NCBI GenBank assembly: GCA_020845895.1
Contig: JADLEX010000040.1
Span: 1 to 48,575, forward strand
Direction of reading: 5' to 3'
DNA: 48,575 nucleotides
DNA from: Deltaproteobacteria bacterium
GTDB lineage: Bacteria > Lernaellota > Lernaellaia > JACKCT01
Part shown: positions 1-8,932 of the stretch, piece after piece
How the letters are laid out: each line of letters begins with the position of its first letter
Numbering within the stretch: position 1 is the first letter of the stretch
Translations under genes and position numbers: made by a program
Notes under the pieces: model-generated
Told to the model about the DNA's origin: nothing
Databases searched by the model: none
The model's input: the letters and a program-made list of their open reading frames with translations, nothing else

Positions 1-139
1 GCCGAACTCCCGGTCGAAAATCGACCAGTCGATCGCCTTGCCGAGCGGAATCAGCTCGTGGCGCTGGTTTTCGGATCTGGTTGACGTGGCTGCGGTAGAG
101 GTCGAAATCCGAGAGCGGCGGGGTTTGTTTCGGCGTCAT
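1..139 (-). pseudogene. IS5-type transposase, N-terminal fragment with frameshift
   Basis: Reading from the ATG at 139, the first about 22 codons (MTPKQTPPLSDFDLYRSHVNQ) match the N-terminus of IS5/IS1182-like transposases. The family's next motif (NQRHELIPLGKAIDW, then FDREFG) is present but in another frame. The shift lies in the run of four A residues on the minus strand around positions 76-79, where three would keep the frame. It could be a degraded copy or a programmed frameshift site, which some IS5 subgroups use. The gene runs off the left edge, so the catalytic DDE domain cannot be seen. Family assignment rests on recalled similarity to the InsH N-terminal domain. Confidence 0.7.
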
Positions 140-325
140 CTTTCACCGGGTTTTGGAGGTTGATATGCCCGATTCCCGGAAAACAGAACTAGCACGAAAA
201 CGACTTTTTATCCAGCGATATCAATCAGTTAAGGCGATTTTCAGGGGCGACGCCGGACGCGGCGGCTCAATTCTACCAACTTTCAACTGTCTCGCCGCCA
301 GAGGGGGACAGTATACAGGCGTGTT
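140..325. other. Intergenic stretch holding the probable right end of the insertion sequence
   Basis: This 186-base stretch lies between the start of the transposase fragment and the stop of the membrane glycosyltransferase gene. It has no convincing gene. The terminal inverted repeat of the insertion sequence should be here, but only one end is inside the window, so the repeat cannot be identified by comparison. A short hairpin (CGCCG/CGGCG) around 250-266 is visible and is too weak to call a terminator. Confidence 0.4.
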
Positions 326-1891
326 TCAATCCTTTCTCAGCAGTAAAGCCCTCACTGTCACGGATTCGTCACGATGCCAAAACGGAGCTGGACCTATATC
401 CGCAAGGGATTCCCGCTCCGCAAGTAGGCTGGGGTCGATCAGACCGCCCGCCAAAGGTCGAAAAGAGGAAGAATATTCCGCGACAGCGACAGCGGCGCCG
501 ATTGCCTCGCGGAACTCATCTAGACTCGTTCCCCGGTTCAACGGCCCGTACACATCGTGCAACAGAACATAATCGCCGCTTTTTACCAACCTAGGATCGT
601 TGAGGGGCTGCAAGTCCGAACGCGCCCAATATGGGGTCAGATATGTGTCGTCCGTCCAGACGACGGCTTCGGGGTTGCTCCGTCGAATCTCCGCAATTGT
701 GCGACCGGAACCGATCGTCTCGTTCCATATCTCTTTTTCGGCCGCCACCCAATCCGCCGACACGTACGCGCTGCCAGCCCATAACGCGAGAATGATCGCA
801 AAACGAATCGCGCGCTTCCATGGAAGAACCTGAAAGCCCACGCTCGCCAAGGTGATGGTCAGGGGTATCGCGATCAGGATGTGACGGGCGCTCCAGTCTC
901 GATTGATGCATATCGCTGCCGCAATCAACCCCAACATGCTGACCGAATACAGCGAAATTGACCGGACCGCTCGAATTCGTGTCAGCACACCGATCCCTAC
1001 TACGGATAACAGGCTGATGGGCCACCATGACGCGACCGCCCACGCGGCCATCGTTGTTGGAGCCCAACGCACGCCTTGCCACGCCAACTTCGTCACGGAA
1101 GTCGCGGTATAATATTCCATTCTGTATTCCGGGCTCACGCAAGCCCATGCGATCGCGATTGCGAATCCCGCGAAATACGGGAGACAGGCGAGGAGTTCGA
1201 GAGGTCCTTTTTCTCGTTCGCCGATGCGAAGGGAGACGATGATTCCGGGCACGAGCAGGAATCCATCATATTTAATGCAGCACGCGATTCCCGCTGAGAG
1301 AATCAGAACTCGCAAGGCCACTAAGTCGCGCCTCATCAGAAAAACATACGTGGATGCGATGGAACCGAAGAAAAACACCTGAAACAAGGTCTCCGGACGA
1401 ACCCGAACATCCCAAGCCACGGAGAGCGGCGCGGTGGCCATCAGCCCCGCAGCCAACAACGAACTGTCGCGTCGTCCTGAAACGGTTTTTGACGCATAAG
1501 CGACCACGAATGTCAGCACCCCGGACGCGAAGGCGCTCAGATACCGACCCGCCATCAAGGGATCATCCAACAAAGGCTTTAAAGACGCGATGGCCAAGGG
1601 ATACCCCGGTGGCCAGTTTCCGGAGATTTCGCGGGTGATTCGAAACCACCAATTCGGAATTTCCGAGGCGAGCACACTCGAATCCCAGAACAGTACGGCC
1701 ATCCCCAAACCGTCTGCTTCGACACCGACCGGGAGAAATATCCTGAACAGAGTGACGCGCCACACCATGGAGCCTATCACGCATAATGCGAGTCCAGCCC
1801 GGTATATCATGGAGTCGCAATCCTCAATGACTGCGCAACCAATTTGGGCACGCTCGTGAATTCTCATCTGTTCGCGTTTTGGGTTCACCAT
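326..1891 (-). CDS. Multi-pass membrane glycosyltransferase, GT-C / family 39-like
   Basis: A 521-residue protein with about ten hydrophobic segments from residue 30 to 420 and a short C-terminal soluble part. The first loop has an acidic pair (VEAD) and is followed by the motif NWPPGYPLAI, an arrangement typical of GT39-like (ArnT/PMT-like) enzymes. These transfer a sugar from a polyprenyl-phosphate carrier on the outer side of the membrane. The ATG at 1891 overlaps the stop of the upstream gene as ATGGTGA, which supports this start and translational coupling; a later Met (residue 28) just before the first membrane segment is the alternative. The acceptor is unknown. GC is low for the window (28 of 60 bases in 1321-1380, counted by hand), which suggests acquisition. 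Confidence 0.75.
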   Translation of the reverse strand: MVNPKREQMRIHERAQIGCAVIEDCDSMIYRAGLALCVIGSMVWRVTLFRIFLPVGVEADGLGMAVLFWDSSVLASEIPNWWFRITREISGNWPPGYPLAIASLKPLLDDPLMAGRYLSAFASGVLTFVVAYASKTVSGRRDSSLLAAGLMATAPLSVAWDVRVRPETLFQVFFFGSIASTYVFLMRRDLVALRVLILSAGIACCIKYDGFLLVPGIIVSLRIGEREKGPLELLACLPYFAGFAIAIAWACVSPEYRMEYYTATSVTKLAWQGVRWAPTTMAAWAVASWWPISLLSVVGIGVLTRIRAVRSISLYSVSMLGLIAAAICINRDWSARHILIAIPLTITLASVGFQVLPWKRAIRFAIILALWAGSAYVSADWVAAEKEIWNETIGSGRTIAEIRRSNPEAVVWTDDTYLTPYWARSDLQPLNDPRLVKSGDYVLLHDVYGPLNRGTSLDEFREAIGAAVAVAEYSSSFRPLAGGLIDPSLLAERESLADIGPAPFWHRDESVTVRALLLRKD

Positions 1892-3786
1892 GCCGCCTCG
1901 TTGGTCACCAACACGTGATTCTTCGGGTGACGCAAGCCGATGAAAGGAATCGGGTCCGGTTTCGCTTCGACGGACTGGATTTCGGCTCCCTCAGCGCGAA
2001 GCCCCGGCGACCAATGAAAGGAAAGTACGACTAAGTCGTCAGCGGTTTCGTCGACTTCGATCTCCAGGCGGTCAATGCCAAACGCGGTGATGCGCCCAGC
2101 GCCTTTCAGGAAGTATGTCGCCGGATGTTTCACCCTCCAGCCTCGGAACGGTTGCGGCGCAGTGATTTCTTCTACAACGCTTACGCGATTCGCGAGTTGT
2201 TCGCCGGCGTCCGCAGACCAGGTGACGACGTATTCCACTGCGTACTTCCGCAGTTGTTCAGCAAGATCATCGTCGCTCCATTTATCCAATGGACGTCCTT
2301 GCCAAGTCGCCGACGCGAAATTGGAGAAGTTATATGTATTGAAGAACTCTGCATAGAACCCTCCGAGCATAGGACGACGGACCCTTGGCGCCAGGAGGTG
2401 AGGCAGTCTCGCGAATTCCAATTGCCAATCGGGTCGCAAGTCACGAAACGCGCTAAAGCCTTCGACATGGACGCGCGCATCGCCCGGCAAGCCATTGATC
2501 CAATTCGTCAGGGATTCGAGTTCTGGGGGTGAGCCGGTTGGTATCGGAGATTTCCGAAATGTCGATGACGGCGAACTCGGAACCAAGAGCAGGATTAATA
2601 CGGCGACCGCTACAAGCCGCCATGCTCGCTCTGAACGCGCTGCGGTCATCAGCAAGTCGGCACCGGGAATCAACGCCGCGAGTACCACGAAAGGGAGGTA
2701 GCGGCTGGGATCGAGGGGTCTCAGAAACGGTAGAAAATTTCCTGAATAACATCCAACTGCTAATATTAGGACGGCGAGCAGGTAGCCTTTTGGCGCCATC
2801 GCAATCCGTCGCCGAAGCCTCCAAGCGACAACACCGGAAACAATCGCCAAATGCTTCGCGACCAATGCGGTCACCCAGTTCGGTCGTTCGAAGCGGCCCC
2901 AGGCGGCGGACGCATCAGTCAAATCCCGAAATAATGGCCAGGGATCGTGGTTAACCCAGTGTGATCCAACTGAATCGAAAGCCGCATTCGGGATCGATCC
3001 GACTAGCGGAAACAACCAGAAGGCGTTGAACGCGAGCGTGACAACCACCGCACTTAGGATGATCGACAACCCTCGTCGTCCAAGTTGTTCCAAGTTCAGG
3101 GCTGCAACGACCAAGGCTGGAATCGCGAGCGTGACCACTGCGGTCTTGTGGATCAACAGGGCCGCCGGCGCGATTGCGACGATCCAGATTCCTCGCCGGT
3201 CTCCCCTAATCAAGGCGGTTAGCGCGGCGATCCCCGCCAAGGAAACGGGAAATACGAGAAATGCCATCGTCATTCCGGTAGCCCAGAACGCGAAGACCTC
3301 CGTGGCGCGGAACCAGACAACCCCGACGACGGCGCCCACGAGTGACGAACGCCGATCCGCGCCGAACCATCTCCATGCGAGGTAGAACATCGACGGAAGC
3401 ACCAGCGCGGACAGCACGGTCGCCAGCTTGACGACGTACCCCGGCGACAACGGCCTCAGGACGATCCCCAGCACCTGCAGCGCGACGTTGCTGTTCCACA
3501 GGAAGGTCTCGATGTAACCCGCGAGAAACCGGGGATCGTATCCCCAAAGGCGACCCGACGCGTCGAACGCGAGTCGCGCCGTTTCGATCTGCTGCTCGAG
3601 CACGCAGAAGTCGAAGGCGTGGAAATCCGGCGAACGCAGAAATTCGGCGAATGGCTGAAAAATGCGGAGTGCGGACGCGGTATGGACGATGGAGATGACA
3701 AACAGCGCGCACCAGGCGCCCGGTCGCGATTCGAGGGTGGACGTCCATCGACGCCGATTGAGCGAGTTCTGCGGTCCGCCGGTCAC
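1885..3786 (-). CDS. Large membrane protein, YfhO / PTPS-related GT-C-like
   Basis: A 633-residue protein with a long polytopic N-terminal part (about residues 25-400, some ten or more hydrophobic segments) and an extracytoplasmic C-terminal domain of about 230 residues. The layout, including the first large loop and the C-terminal beta-rich domain, resembles the YfhO and 6-pyruvoyl-tetrahydropterin-synthase-related membrane families, which are thought to be GT-C glycosyltransferases. The start is a GTG at 3786 with a GGGA element just upstream. It is the first gene of a two-gene operon with the GT39-like gene. Its 5' third is GC-rich (40 of 60 bases in 3541-3600) while its 3' part is lower (34 of 60 in 2521-2580). 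Substrate unknown. Confidence 0.65.
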   Translation of the reverse strand: MTGGPQNSLNRRRWTSTLESRPGAWCALFVISIVHTASALRIFQPFAEFLRSPDFHAFDFCVLEQQIETARLAFDASGRLWGYDPRFLAGYIETFLWNSNVALQVLGIVLRPLSPGYVVKLATVLSALVLPSMFYLAWRWFGADRRSSLVGAVVGVVWFRATEVFAFWATGMTMAFLVFPVSLAGIAALTALIRGDRRGIWIVAIAPAALLIHKTAVVTLAIPALVVAALNLEQLGRRGLSIILSAVVVTLAFNAFWLFPLVGSIPNAAFDSVGSHWVNHDPWPLFRDLTDASAAWGRFERPNWVTALVAKHLAIVSGVVAWRLRRRIAMAPKGYLLAVLILAVGCYSGNFLPFLRPLDPSRYLPFVVLAALIPGADLLMTAARSERAWRLVAVAVLILLLVPSSPSSTFRKSPIPTGSPPELESLTNWINGLPGDARVHVEGFSAFRDLRPDWQLEFARLPHLLAPRVRRPMLGGFYAEFFNTYNFSNFASATWQGRPLDKWSDDDLAEQLRKYAVEYVVTWSADAGEQLANRVSVVEEITAPQPFRGWRVKHPATYFLKGAGRITAFGIDRLEIEVDETADDLVVLSFHWSPGLRAEGAEIQSVEAKPDPIPFIGLRHPKNHVLVTNEAAW

Positions 3787-4013
3787 CTGAGTCCCATCTC
3801 CGTGATCCGGTCACGCTAACCAAGATCCCCGGTGACGACAACGCCCGACATTCAGGATGGCGACCACCCGGGACCTGTTGATTCGGCGCGACGACGACGC
3901 GCGTTGTTCTTTTGTGATGGGGACGTCTTTTGCCCGCATTCGCTTTACGTTAGCTTGTTTCGACGGCAAAAGAGTATCCTTGAGGACGCACCGGCACCAC
4001 GGGAGATGGACGT
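3787..4013. promoter_or_regulatory. Divergent intergenic region between the GT-C pair and the radical SAM operon
   Basis: Both flanking genes read outward, so promoters for both directions are expected in these 227 bases. The right half (about 3905-3985) is AT-richer than its surroundings. I could not find a pair of -35/-10 boxes with good spacing in either direction, so no single promoter is called. A GGGAG ribosome-binding site at 4001-4005 belongs to the plus-strand gene. Confidence 0.45.
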
Positions 4014-5480
4014 TTGCTGGACCCCCTGCCCACCGACGCCGCGCCGACCTTTTCCGCGCCCTCCGCGTCGAAACGGCCGAAACTCGCCGTCGTGCCGCGA
4101 ATCGACCATCGCAGAATCCTCCTCGTCTATCCGCCGACACCCGGCCTCACCGTCATGCCGCCGCTCGGCGTGGGCTATCTCGCCTCGGTCGCGATGCGCT
4201 CGGGCTTCGAGGTCGAGATCATCGACCTGAGCCGCCGCCACATGTCGTGGGGGCAGTTCGACGAGTACCTTCGCCGCGCTCGCCATGCCCTGATCGGGCT
4301 GTCCGTGTCGACGCCCAATCTGCACACCGCCGCATACACGGCCGCGCGCATTCGAGCGGCGCGGCCCGACGTGCCCTTCGTCGTGGGCGGCATCCACGTC
4401 ACTTGTTACCCGGAAAAGACCGTCCGCGATTTCGGCGCGGATTACGCGTTCGTTCACGAGTCCGAGGCGTCGTTTCCGCGCTTTCTCGAGGATCTCGCGC
4501 GCGGCGACGATCCCGTCGGCCGCGTTCCCGGCGTGTACGCGAATCGCGGCGGGCGATGGACGGGGCTTGCTCCCGAGCCGATCGGCGAAATCGATCCATT
4601 GCCGTGGCCCGCGTGGGAACAGCTCGCGCCGGACCGCTACCCGCCGATTCCGCACCAGCTCTTCGTCAAGGCGTTTCCGGTCGCGCCGATCATGACCACG
4701 CGCGGCTGCCCGATGAACTGTTCTTTTTGCGCCACCACGCGCGTGTTCGGCAAGAAGATCCGCCGGCGGCGCGCCGACGACGTGATCGCCGAAATCGACT
4801 TTTTGCGCCGCCGCTTCGGAATCCGCGAACTGCATTTCGAGGACGACAACCTGACGCTGCATCGTGGCGACGCCGTGCGCCTGTTCGAGGCGATCATCCG
4901 AGAACAGCCCGGGCTTTGGCTCAAGTGTCCCAATGGCCTGATGACCGTCACGCTCGATCGGGAATTGCTGAGCCTCATGAAGCGGGCGGGCATGTATCAG
5001 ATTTCGCTCGGCATCGAGACGACATCGCCCGACCTGATGCCCACCGAGCGAAAATACCTGCCGAATGAACGTGTTCGGTCGGTCGTGTCCATGGCCAAGA
5101 AGGCCGGACTCGAGGTGCAGGGACTCTTCATCGCGGGATTGCCGGGCGACACCGACGAGGAGTTTCGCCACACCGTCCGCGATGCCGTGTCGATGGGGCT
5201 CGATCTCGCGCACTTCGGGCTCCACGTTCCGCTCCCCGGCTCGCGCGACGGCGACGGCATCCGCGAGGACGACCTTTCCGCCCTCAATTTTTTCACCGTG
5301 CATCCCGTCAACCACCAGCGTTGGACGATCAACTGGAAATCGCTTCAGCGATGGGCGGTCCTGCGCTTCTATCTGCGGGCAAGACCGCTCTCGATCCTGA
5401 TGCGTCGCACGAAGTTTCGGCAGTTTCCGGGCGTGATGAAGGTCTTCGGGCGCTACGTGCTCGGCTGGGGGACGACGTGA
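4014..5480 (+). CDS. B12-binding-domain radical SAM protein (first of five)
   Basis: A 488-residue protein. Residues about 33-165 form a cobalamin-binding-like Rossmann region (ILLVYPPTPG near the start, VVGGIHVT at about 123-130). Residues about 225-430 are the radical SAM barrel with C232, C236 and C239 (CPMNCSFC), which would hold the 4Fe-4S cluster that cleaves S-adenosylmethionine. Family members of this layout do methylations or ring rearrangements at unreactive carbons; the substrate cannot be told. The start is a TTG at 4014, chosen because GGGAG lies 8 bases upstream and the nearby ATG at 4006 is out of frame. The C-terminus overlaps the next gene by GTGA. Confidence 0.85.
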   Translation: MLDPLPTDAAPTFSAPSASKRPKLAVVPRIDHRRILLVYPPTPGLTVMPPLGVGYLASVAMRSGFEVEIIDLSRRHMSWGQFDEYLRRARHALIGLSVSTPNLHTAAYTAARIRAARPDVPFVVGGIHVTCYPEKTVRDFGADYAFVHESEASFPRFLEDLARGDDPVGRVPGVYANRGGRWTGLAPEPIGEIDPLPWPAWEQLAPDRYPPIPHQLFVKAFPVAPIMTTRGCPMNCSFCATTRVFGKKIRRRRADDVIAEIDFLRRRFGIRELHFEDDNLTLHRGDAVRLFEAIIREQPGLWLKCPNGLMTVTLDRELLSLMKRAGMYQISLGIETTSPDLMPTERKYLPNERVRSVVSMAKKAGLEVQGLFIAGLPGDTDEEFRHTVRDAVSMGLDLAHFGLHVPLPGSRDGDGIREDDLSALNFFTVHPVNHQRWTINWKSLQRWAVLRFYLRARPLSILMRRTKFRQFPGVMKVFGRYVLGWGTT

Positions 5481-6805
5481 AGCCCGTCGCGCTCTTCCTC
5501 AATCCGCCCGGCGCGCGCGTCACCATGCGCGACGATATCTGCTCATCGTTCAGCAAGGTCGGCTACGCATGGCCGTCCATCGATTTCATCTGCCAGAGCG
5601 GCTATCTCGATCCGCACTTCGAACTGCGTCATCTGGACGCGTCCTCGCTGCGCTGGAGCGTCGAACGCACGCTGTCCGCCGTCGCCTCCATGCGTCCGTC
5701 GCTGATTTACGCGCTGGTGGGATCGGTGGCGCTCGGCGACGACCTCGCATTTGCGGAGCGGCTCACGCGCGTCACGGACGCCACACTCGTCATCGGTGGG
5801 GATTGGCCGCAGTTCCACGCGCGCGAAGCGCTCGAACGGCTTCCGAACGCGTTTGGCGCCGTCACCGACTTCACCGCGTCCGGGTTGTGCGACGCCGTTG
5901 TCCACGGATCGGCGGCGTCCGCCGGACTCGCCACGCGCACGCATGCCGCCGTTGAGCGAAAGCGCGGGCGGTTCGACTACCCCATGCCGCGGCACGACCT
6001 CTTCACGAACAACGCGTATCGAATGCCGTTTCTCACCCGGCCGTTCGCGTCGATTCTGACGGCCTACGGCTGCCCGTACGCGTGCACGTTTTGCAACTCG
6101 GGGTCCATCGGTTTCGCGCAGCGCGACGACGACGGGTTGTTCCGCGAACTGGACGAGCTTGAACGGCAGGGTTTTCGTTCGATCTACGTCAAGGATTTCT
6201 CGTTCAACGCGGATGCCCCACGCGCCAAACGACTGCTGGGCGAATGGCGTCGTCGCGGCTACCGGTTCACGTGGACGGGGTTTTTCCGCGGCGAGAAGAT
6301 CGACGTCGAGCTCGCGGCGCTCCTGCGCGAGACCGGGTGCCGCATGGCTCAAATCGGCATCGAAACCGCGAACGACGCGGTGCTGGGCGCGAACAAGCCC
6401 GCGGCGAATCTCGATGCGGTCAACGAAGGCGTCGCGCGGCTGCGCGACGCGGGTGTCGCGTACGGCGCGCACTTCGTCTTCGGACTCCCCGGCGACGATG
6501 AGATCGGTTTTCGCCGAACGCTCCGATGGGCCAAGGGCGCCGGTCTCGCCTACGCGTCGTTTAATGCGTTCACTCCCCGACCCGGCACGGCGCTGGCGAA
6601 GGGGGTCGATTTTTTTGCGGGCGTGCCGACCGATTCGCGGGTCGGCATTCATACACGCTCCGCCCATCGGGACTTCTACCGCGATCCACGATCGTGGTGG
6701 TCCGCCATTCGCTCCTCGGTTCGTTCCGGGAGTCTCGTATCCCTCGCCGCCATCGTCGTTCGGCGTTTTCGCCGGAAAGGGGCAGACGCATGGGTCGCAT
6801 CCTGA
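5477..6805 (+). CDS. B12-type radical SAM protein (second of five)
   Basis: A 442-residue protein starting at a GTG that overlaps the previous stop (GTGA), so translation is probably coupled. An N-terminal Rossmann-like region (VALFLNPPG at 4-12, VIGGDW at 105-110) is followed by a radical SAM domain with C199, C203 and C206 (CPYACTFC). The glycine-rich SAM contacts are kept: IGIETAND in the middle and FGLPGDDE later. The B12 region is more divergent than in the first gene and lacks a clear DxHxxG signature, as is common in this class. The C-terminal 50 residues are basic. The role within the cluster is unknown; a methyltransferase or C-C bond enzyme is possible. Confidence 0.82.
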   Translation: MKPVALFLNPPGARVTMRDDICSSFSKVGYAWPSIDFICQSGYLDPHFELRHLDASSLRWSVERTLSAVASMRPSLIYALVGSVALGDDLAFAERLTRVTDATLVIGGDWPQFHAREALERLPNAFGAVTDFTASGLCDAVVHGSAASAGLATRTHAAVERKRGRFDYPMPRHDLFTNNAYRMPFLTRPFASILTAYGCPYACTFCNSGSIGFAQRDDDGLFRELDELERQGFRSIYVKDFSFNADAPRAKRLLGEWRRRGYRFTWTGFFRGEKIDVELAALLRETGCRMAQIGIETANDAVLGANKPAANLDAVNEGVARLRDAGVAYGAHFVFGLPGDDEIGFRRTLRWAKGAGLAYASFNAFTPRPGTALAKGVDFFAGVPTDSRVGIHTRSAHRDFYRDPRSWWSAIRSSVRSGSLVSLAAIVVRRFRRKGADAWVAS

Positions 6806-7857
6806 AGCACCTCAAATATCCTGTCCGATACCCGGGCATCATCCCCCGGGCGGCCGAGAACTATTTCCGGATGATGGTGCTGGGCCAGAAGCGCCTGCGC
6901 GCTGTCGAGTTCGCGGTCAATTACGTCTGCCAGTGCCAGTGCGCTCACTGCTCGGTCGAGTTCCTCGGCCAGAAGCGACGGCCGCTGCTGGACACCGCGC
7001 AGATTTCACGCGTTCTCGACGAGTTGCACGGCATGGGAGTGATGAACATCAATTTCACGGGCGGCGAGGCGATCCTTCGCCCCGACCTGCGGGAACTCGT
7101 CCTCGCGGCCCGGCCGAAATCGACCGTCGTATCGGTGGCGACCGCCGCCACGATGGTCGACGCAAAGATCGCCGACGACCTGCGCGATTGGGGCGTGCGA
7201 ATCGTCACCATCTCGCTCGATTCGGCGGATGCGGAAACGCACGACCGTTCACGCCGGCATCCCGGCAGCTACGACAAGGTCATGAACGCGACGCGCCTCT
7301 TTCAGGAGCGCGACATCGACGTGTTCTGGTGCACGATCCTCACCGACGAGAACGCGATCAACGGCGACATGCTTCGCCTTGTGGACCAAGCCGAGGAATG
7401 GGGCGTGACGCTCACGATCAACTTCTCGTGCCCCGTTGGCGCGTGGCACGAGCAGCCGGTCGGCGTCGCGCCGGAACTCAAGGTCCTCCATCGCGAGCTG
7501 ATGGAACGCGAGCATGTCCGGTGGGAGGGACACTCCAACTACCACAAGGAAGGCTGCCCCGCGGGGATTGAGAAGCTCTACATCAGCCCCTACGGCGAGG
7601 TGATGCCCTGCCCGTTCATCCACGTGACCTTCGGCAATGTGCTTCAGCGCCCGGTGAATGACATCTGGAACGAGATGACGGGCACCGAACCTTTCCACGA
7701 GGTCCAGGAGGGCTGTCCCGTCGCCGAGAATCCGACGTTTTTCGTTCAATACCTTTCGCCGCTCAAGACGGCGGAGATTCACCCCGTGTCGATCGAGCAG
7801 ATCAGCACATCCCCGGCGCTTTGCGCCGATGGTGTGACGGAGACCGTGAGCGCATGA
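6790..7857 (+). CDS. Radical SAM protein with reduced SPASM-like C-terminus (third of five)
   Basis: A 355-residue protein. C47, C51 and C54 lie in the segment CQCQCAHC, and the TGGEA motif follows at about 90-94. The C-terminal part has EGCPAGIEKLY at about 254-264, a PYGxVxPC segment ending at C274, a GNV...DIW segment and a last EGC at about 307-309, like a SPASM domain with fewer cysteines than usual. The ATG at 6790 has AAAGGGG about 8 bases upstream and overlaps the previous gene by 16 bases. It is a clear paralogue of the next gene. SPASM enzymes act on peptides, sugars or quinone precursors; the substrate here is unknown. Confidence 0.82.
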   Translation: MGRILKHLKYPVRYPGIIPRAAENYFRMMVLGQKRLRAVEFAVNYVCQCQCAHCSVEFLGQKRRPLLDTAQISRVLDELHGMGVMNINFTGGEAILRPDLRELVLAARPKSTVVSVATAATMVDAKIADDLRDWGVRIVTISLDSADAETHDRSRRHPGSYDKVMNATRLFQERDIDVFWCTILTDENAINGDMLRLVDQAEEWGVTLTINFSCPVGAWHEQPVGVAPELKVLHRELMEREHVRWEGHSNYHKEGCPAGIEKLYISPYGEVMPCPFIHVTFGNVLQRPVNDIWNEMTGTEPFHEVQEGCPVAENPTFFVQYLSPLKTAEIHPVSIEQISTSPALCADGVTETVSA

Positions 7858-8927
7858 GCGGCATGGCCGAAACGGCGGGCGGACTGCACGACACGTGGCG
7901 GGCGAAGAACCTTCGCTACGCGTGGCGCTTTCGCAACCTGATCCCGAAGATGGCGCGTAACACGCTGCGAGCCCGTCGCGGCGAGCGCGTGCTGCGCGGC
8001 GTCGAATTCGCCGTGACCTATCACTGCAACTTCACGTGCAGCCATTGCCTTCGCGACAACCTGATCGGCGACCGCGAGGAACTCACCGCGGACCAGATTG
8101 TCGAAACCGCGCGCGCCATCGAGCGCCTCGGCGGCATCTTCATAAACTACACCGGCGGCGAGGCGCTGCTGCGGCCCGACCTGCCCGAGATCATCGAGCG
8201 CACCGCGTCGATTCGCGGGCTTTTCGTGAGCCTGGCCAGCAACGGATACATCCTGACCATGGACCGGCTGAGCGACCTGCGACGGCGCGGCCTGTCGATG
8301 ATGACCATGTCGCTCGACGGCCCGACCGCCGCGATCCATGACGGATTCCGCAAGAAGACGGGGTCGTACGATCGTGTGCTCGCCGCGGTCGATAACGCGA
8401 AATCGCTCGGTATCGACGTGTGGCTCAACGCCGTGGTGCGAAGCGACCTCGCGCGGGAAGGGCATCTCGACGATCTCGCGAAGCTCGTGAAGGAACTCGG
8501 CTGCATGCTCACGCTCAACCTGCCCTACGCCGTCGGCGGTTGGGAAGGAAAGGACGTGCACCTCACTCCGGATGCTTACGAAGCGTACAAAAGGATGCTC
8601 CGGCACTCGTGGGTGCGATGGGAAGGTTCGTCGAACTGGGTGAGCGAGGGCTGTCCCGCCGGGATCGAGAAGCTCTACCTCACGCCCTACGGCGACGTGC
8701 TGCCCTGCGGCGCGGTCCACCGAAACTACGGAAACGTCGTCGTTCATGGACTCGAGGCGATCTATCACCGCATGGGCAGCGAGGCCGGATTCGGCACCTG
8801 CCGCAAGGGATGCCTCGCCGCCGAGGAACCGCATCGACTGGACGACCTGAAGAACACCGCCACGGTGCCGAAGACCGCGCGCGTCGAGTTTGTCTCCGTG
8901 CGTCCGCGCGCGGGCGCGGAGGCGTGA
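7854..8927 (+). CDS. Radical SAM protein with SPASM-like C-terminus (fourth of five), paralogue of preceding gene
   Basis: A 357-residue protein starting at an ATG in the ATGA overlap with the preceding stop. C58, C62 and C65 (CNFTCSHC) bind the radical SAM cluster, and YTGGEA follows. The C-terminal part shares long identities with its neighbour: WEGxSN, then EGCPAGIEKLY, then PYGxVxPC. Unlike the neighbour it ends with a CxxxC pair (TCRKGC), so it can complete an auxiliary cluster. The two genes look like a tandem duplication that has since diverged, which suggests successive steps on related substrates or a heterodimer. The specific reaction is not known. Confidence 0.82.
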   Translation: MSGMAETAGGLHDTWRAKNLRYAWRFRNLIPKMARNTLRARRGERVLRGVEFAVTYHCNFTCSHCLRDNLIGDREELTADQIVETARAIERLGGIFINYTGGEALLRPDLPEIIERTASIRGLFVSLASNGYILTMDRLSDLRRRGLSMMTMSLDGPTAAIHDGFRKKTGSYDRVLAAVDNAKSLGIDVWLNAVVRSDLAREGHLDDLAKLVKELGCMLTLNLPYAVGGWEGKDVHLTPDAYEAYKRMLRHSWVRWEGSSNWVSEGCPAGIEKLYLTPYGDVLPCGAVHRNYGNVVVHGLEAIYHRMGSEAGFGTCRKGCLAAEEPHRLDDLKNTATVPKTARVEFVSVRPRAGAEA

Positions 8928-8932
8928 CGTCG

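Noticed and set aside
3945-5315. A 456-codon minus-strand frame opposite the first radical SAM gene
   Set aside because: The opposite strand carries the full radical SAM gene with intact motifs; this frame shows only its mirror composition.
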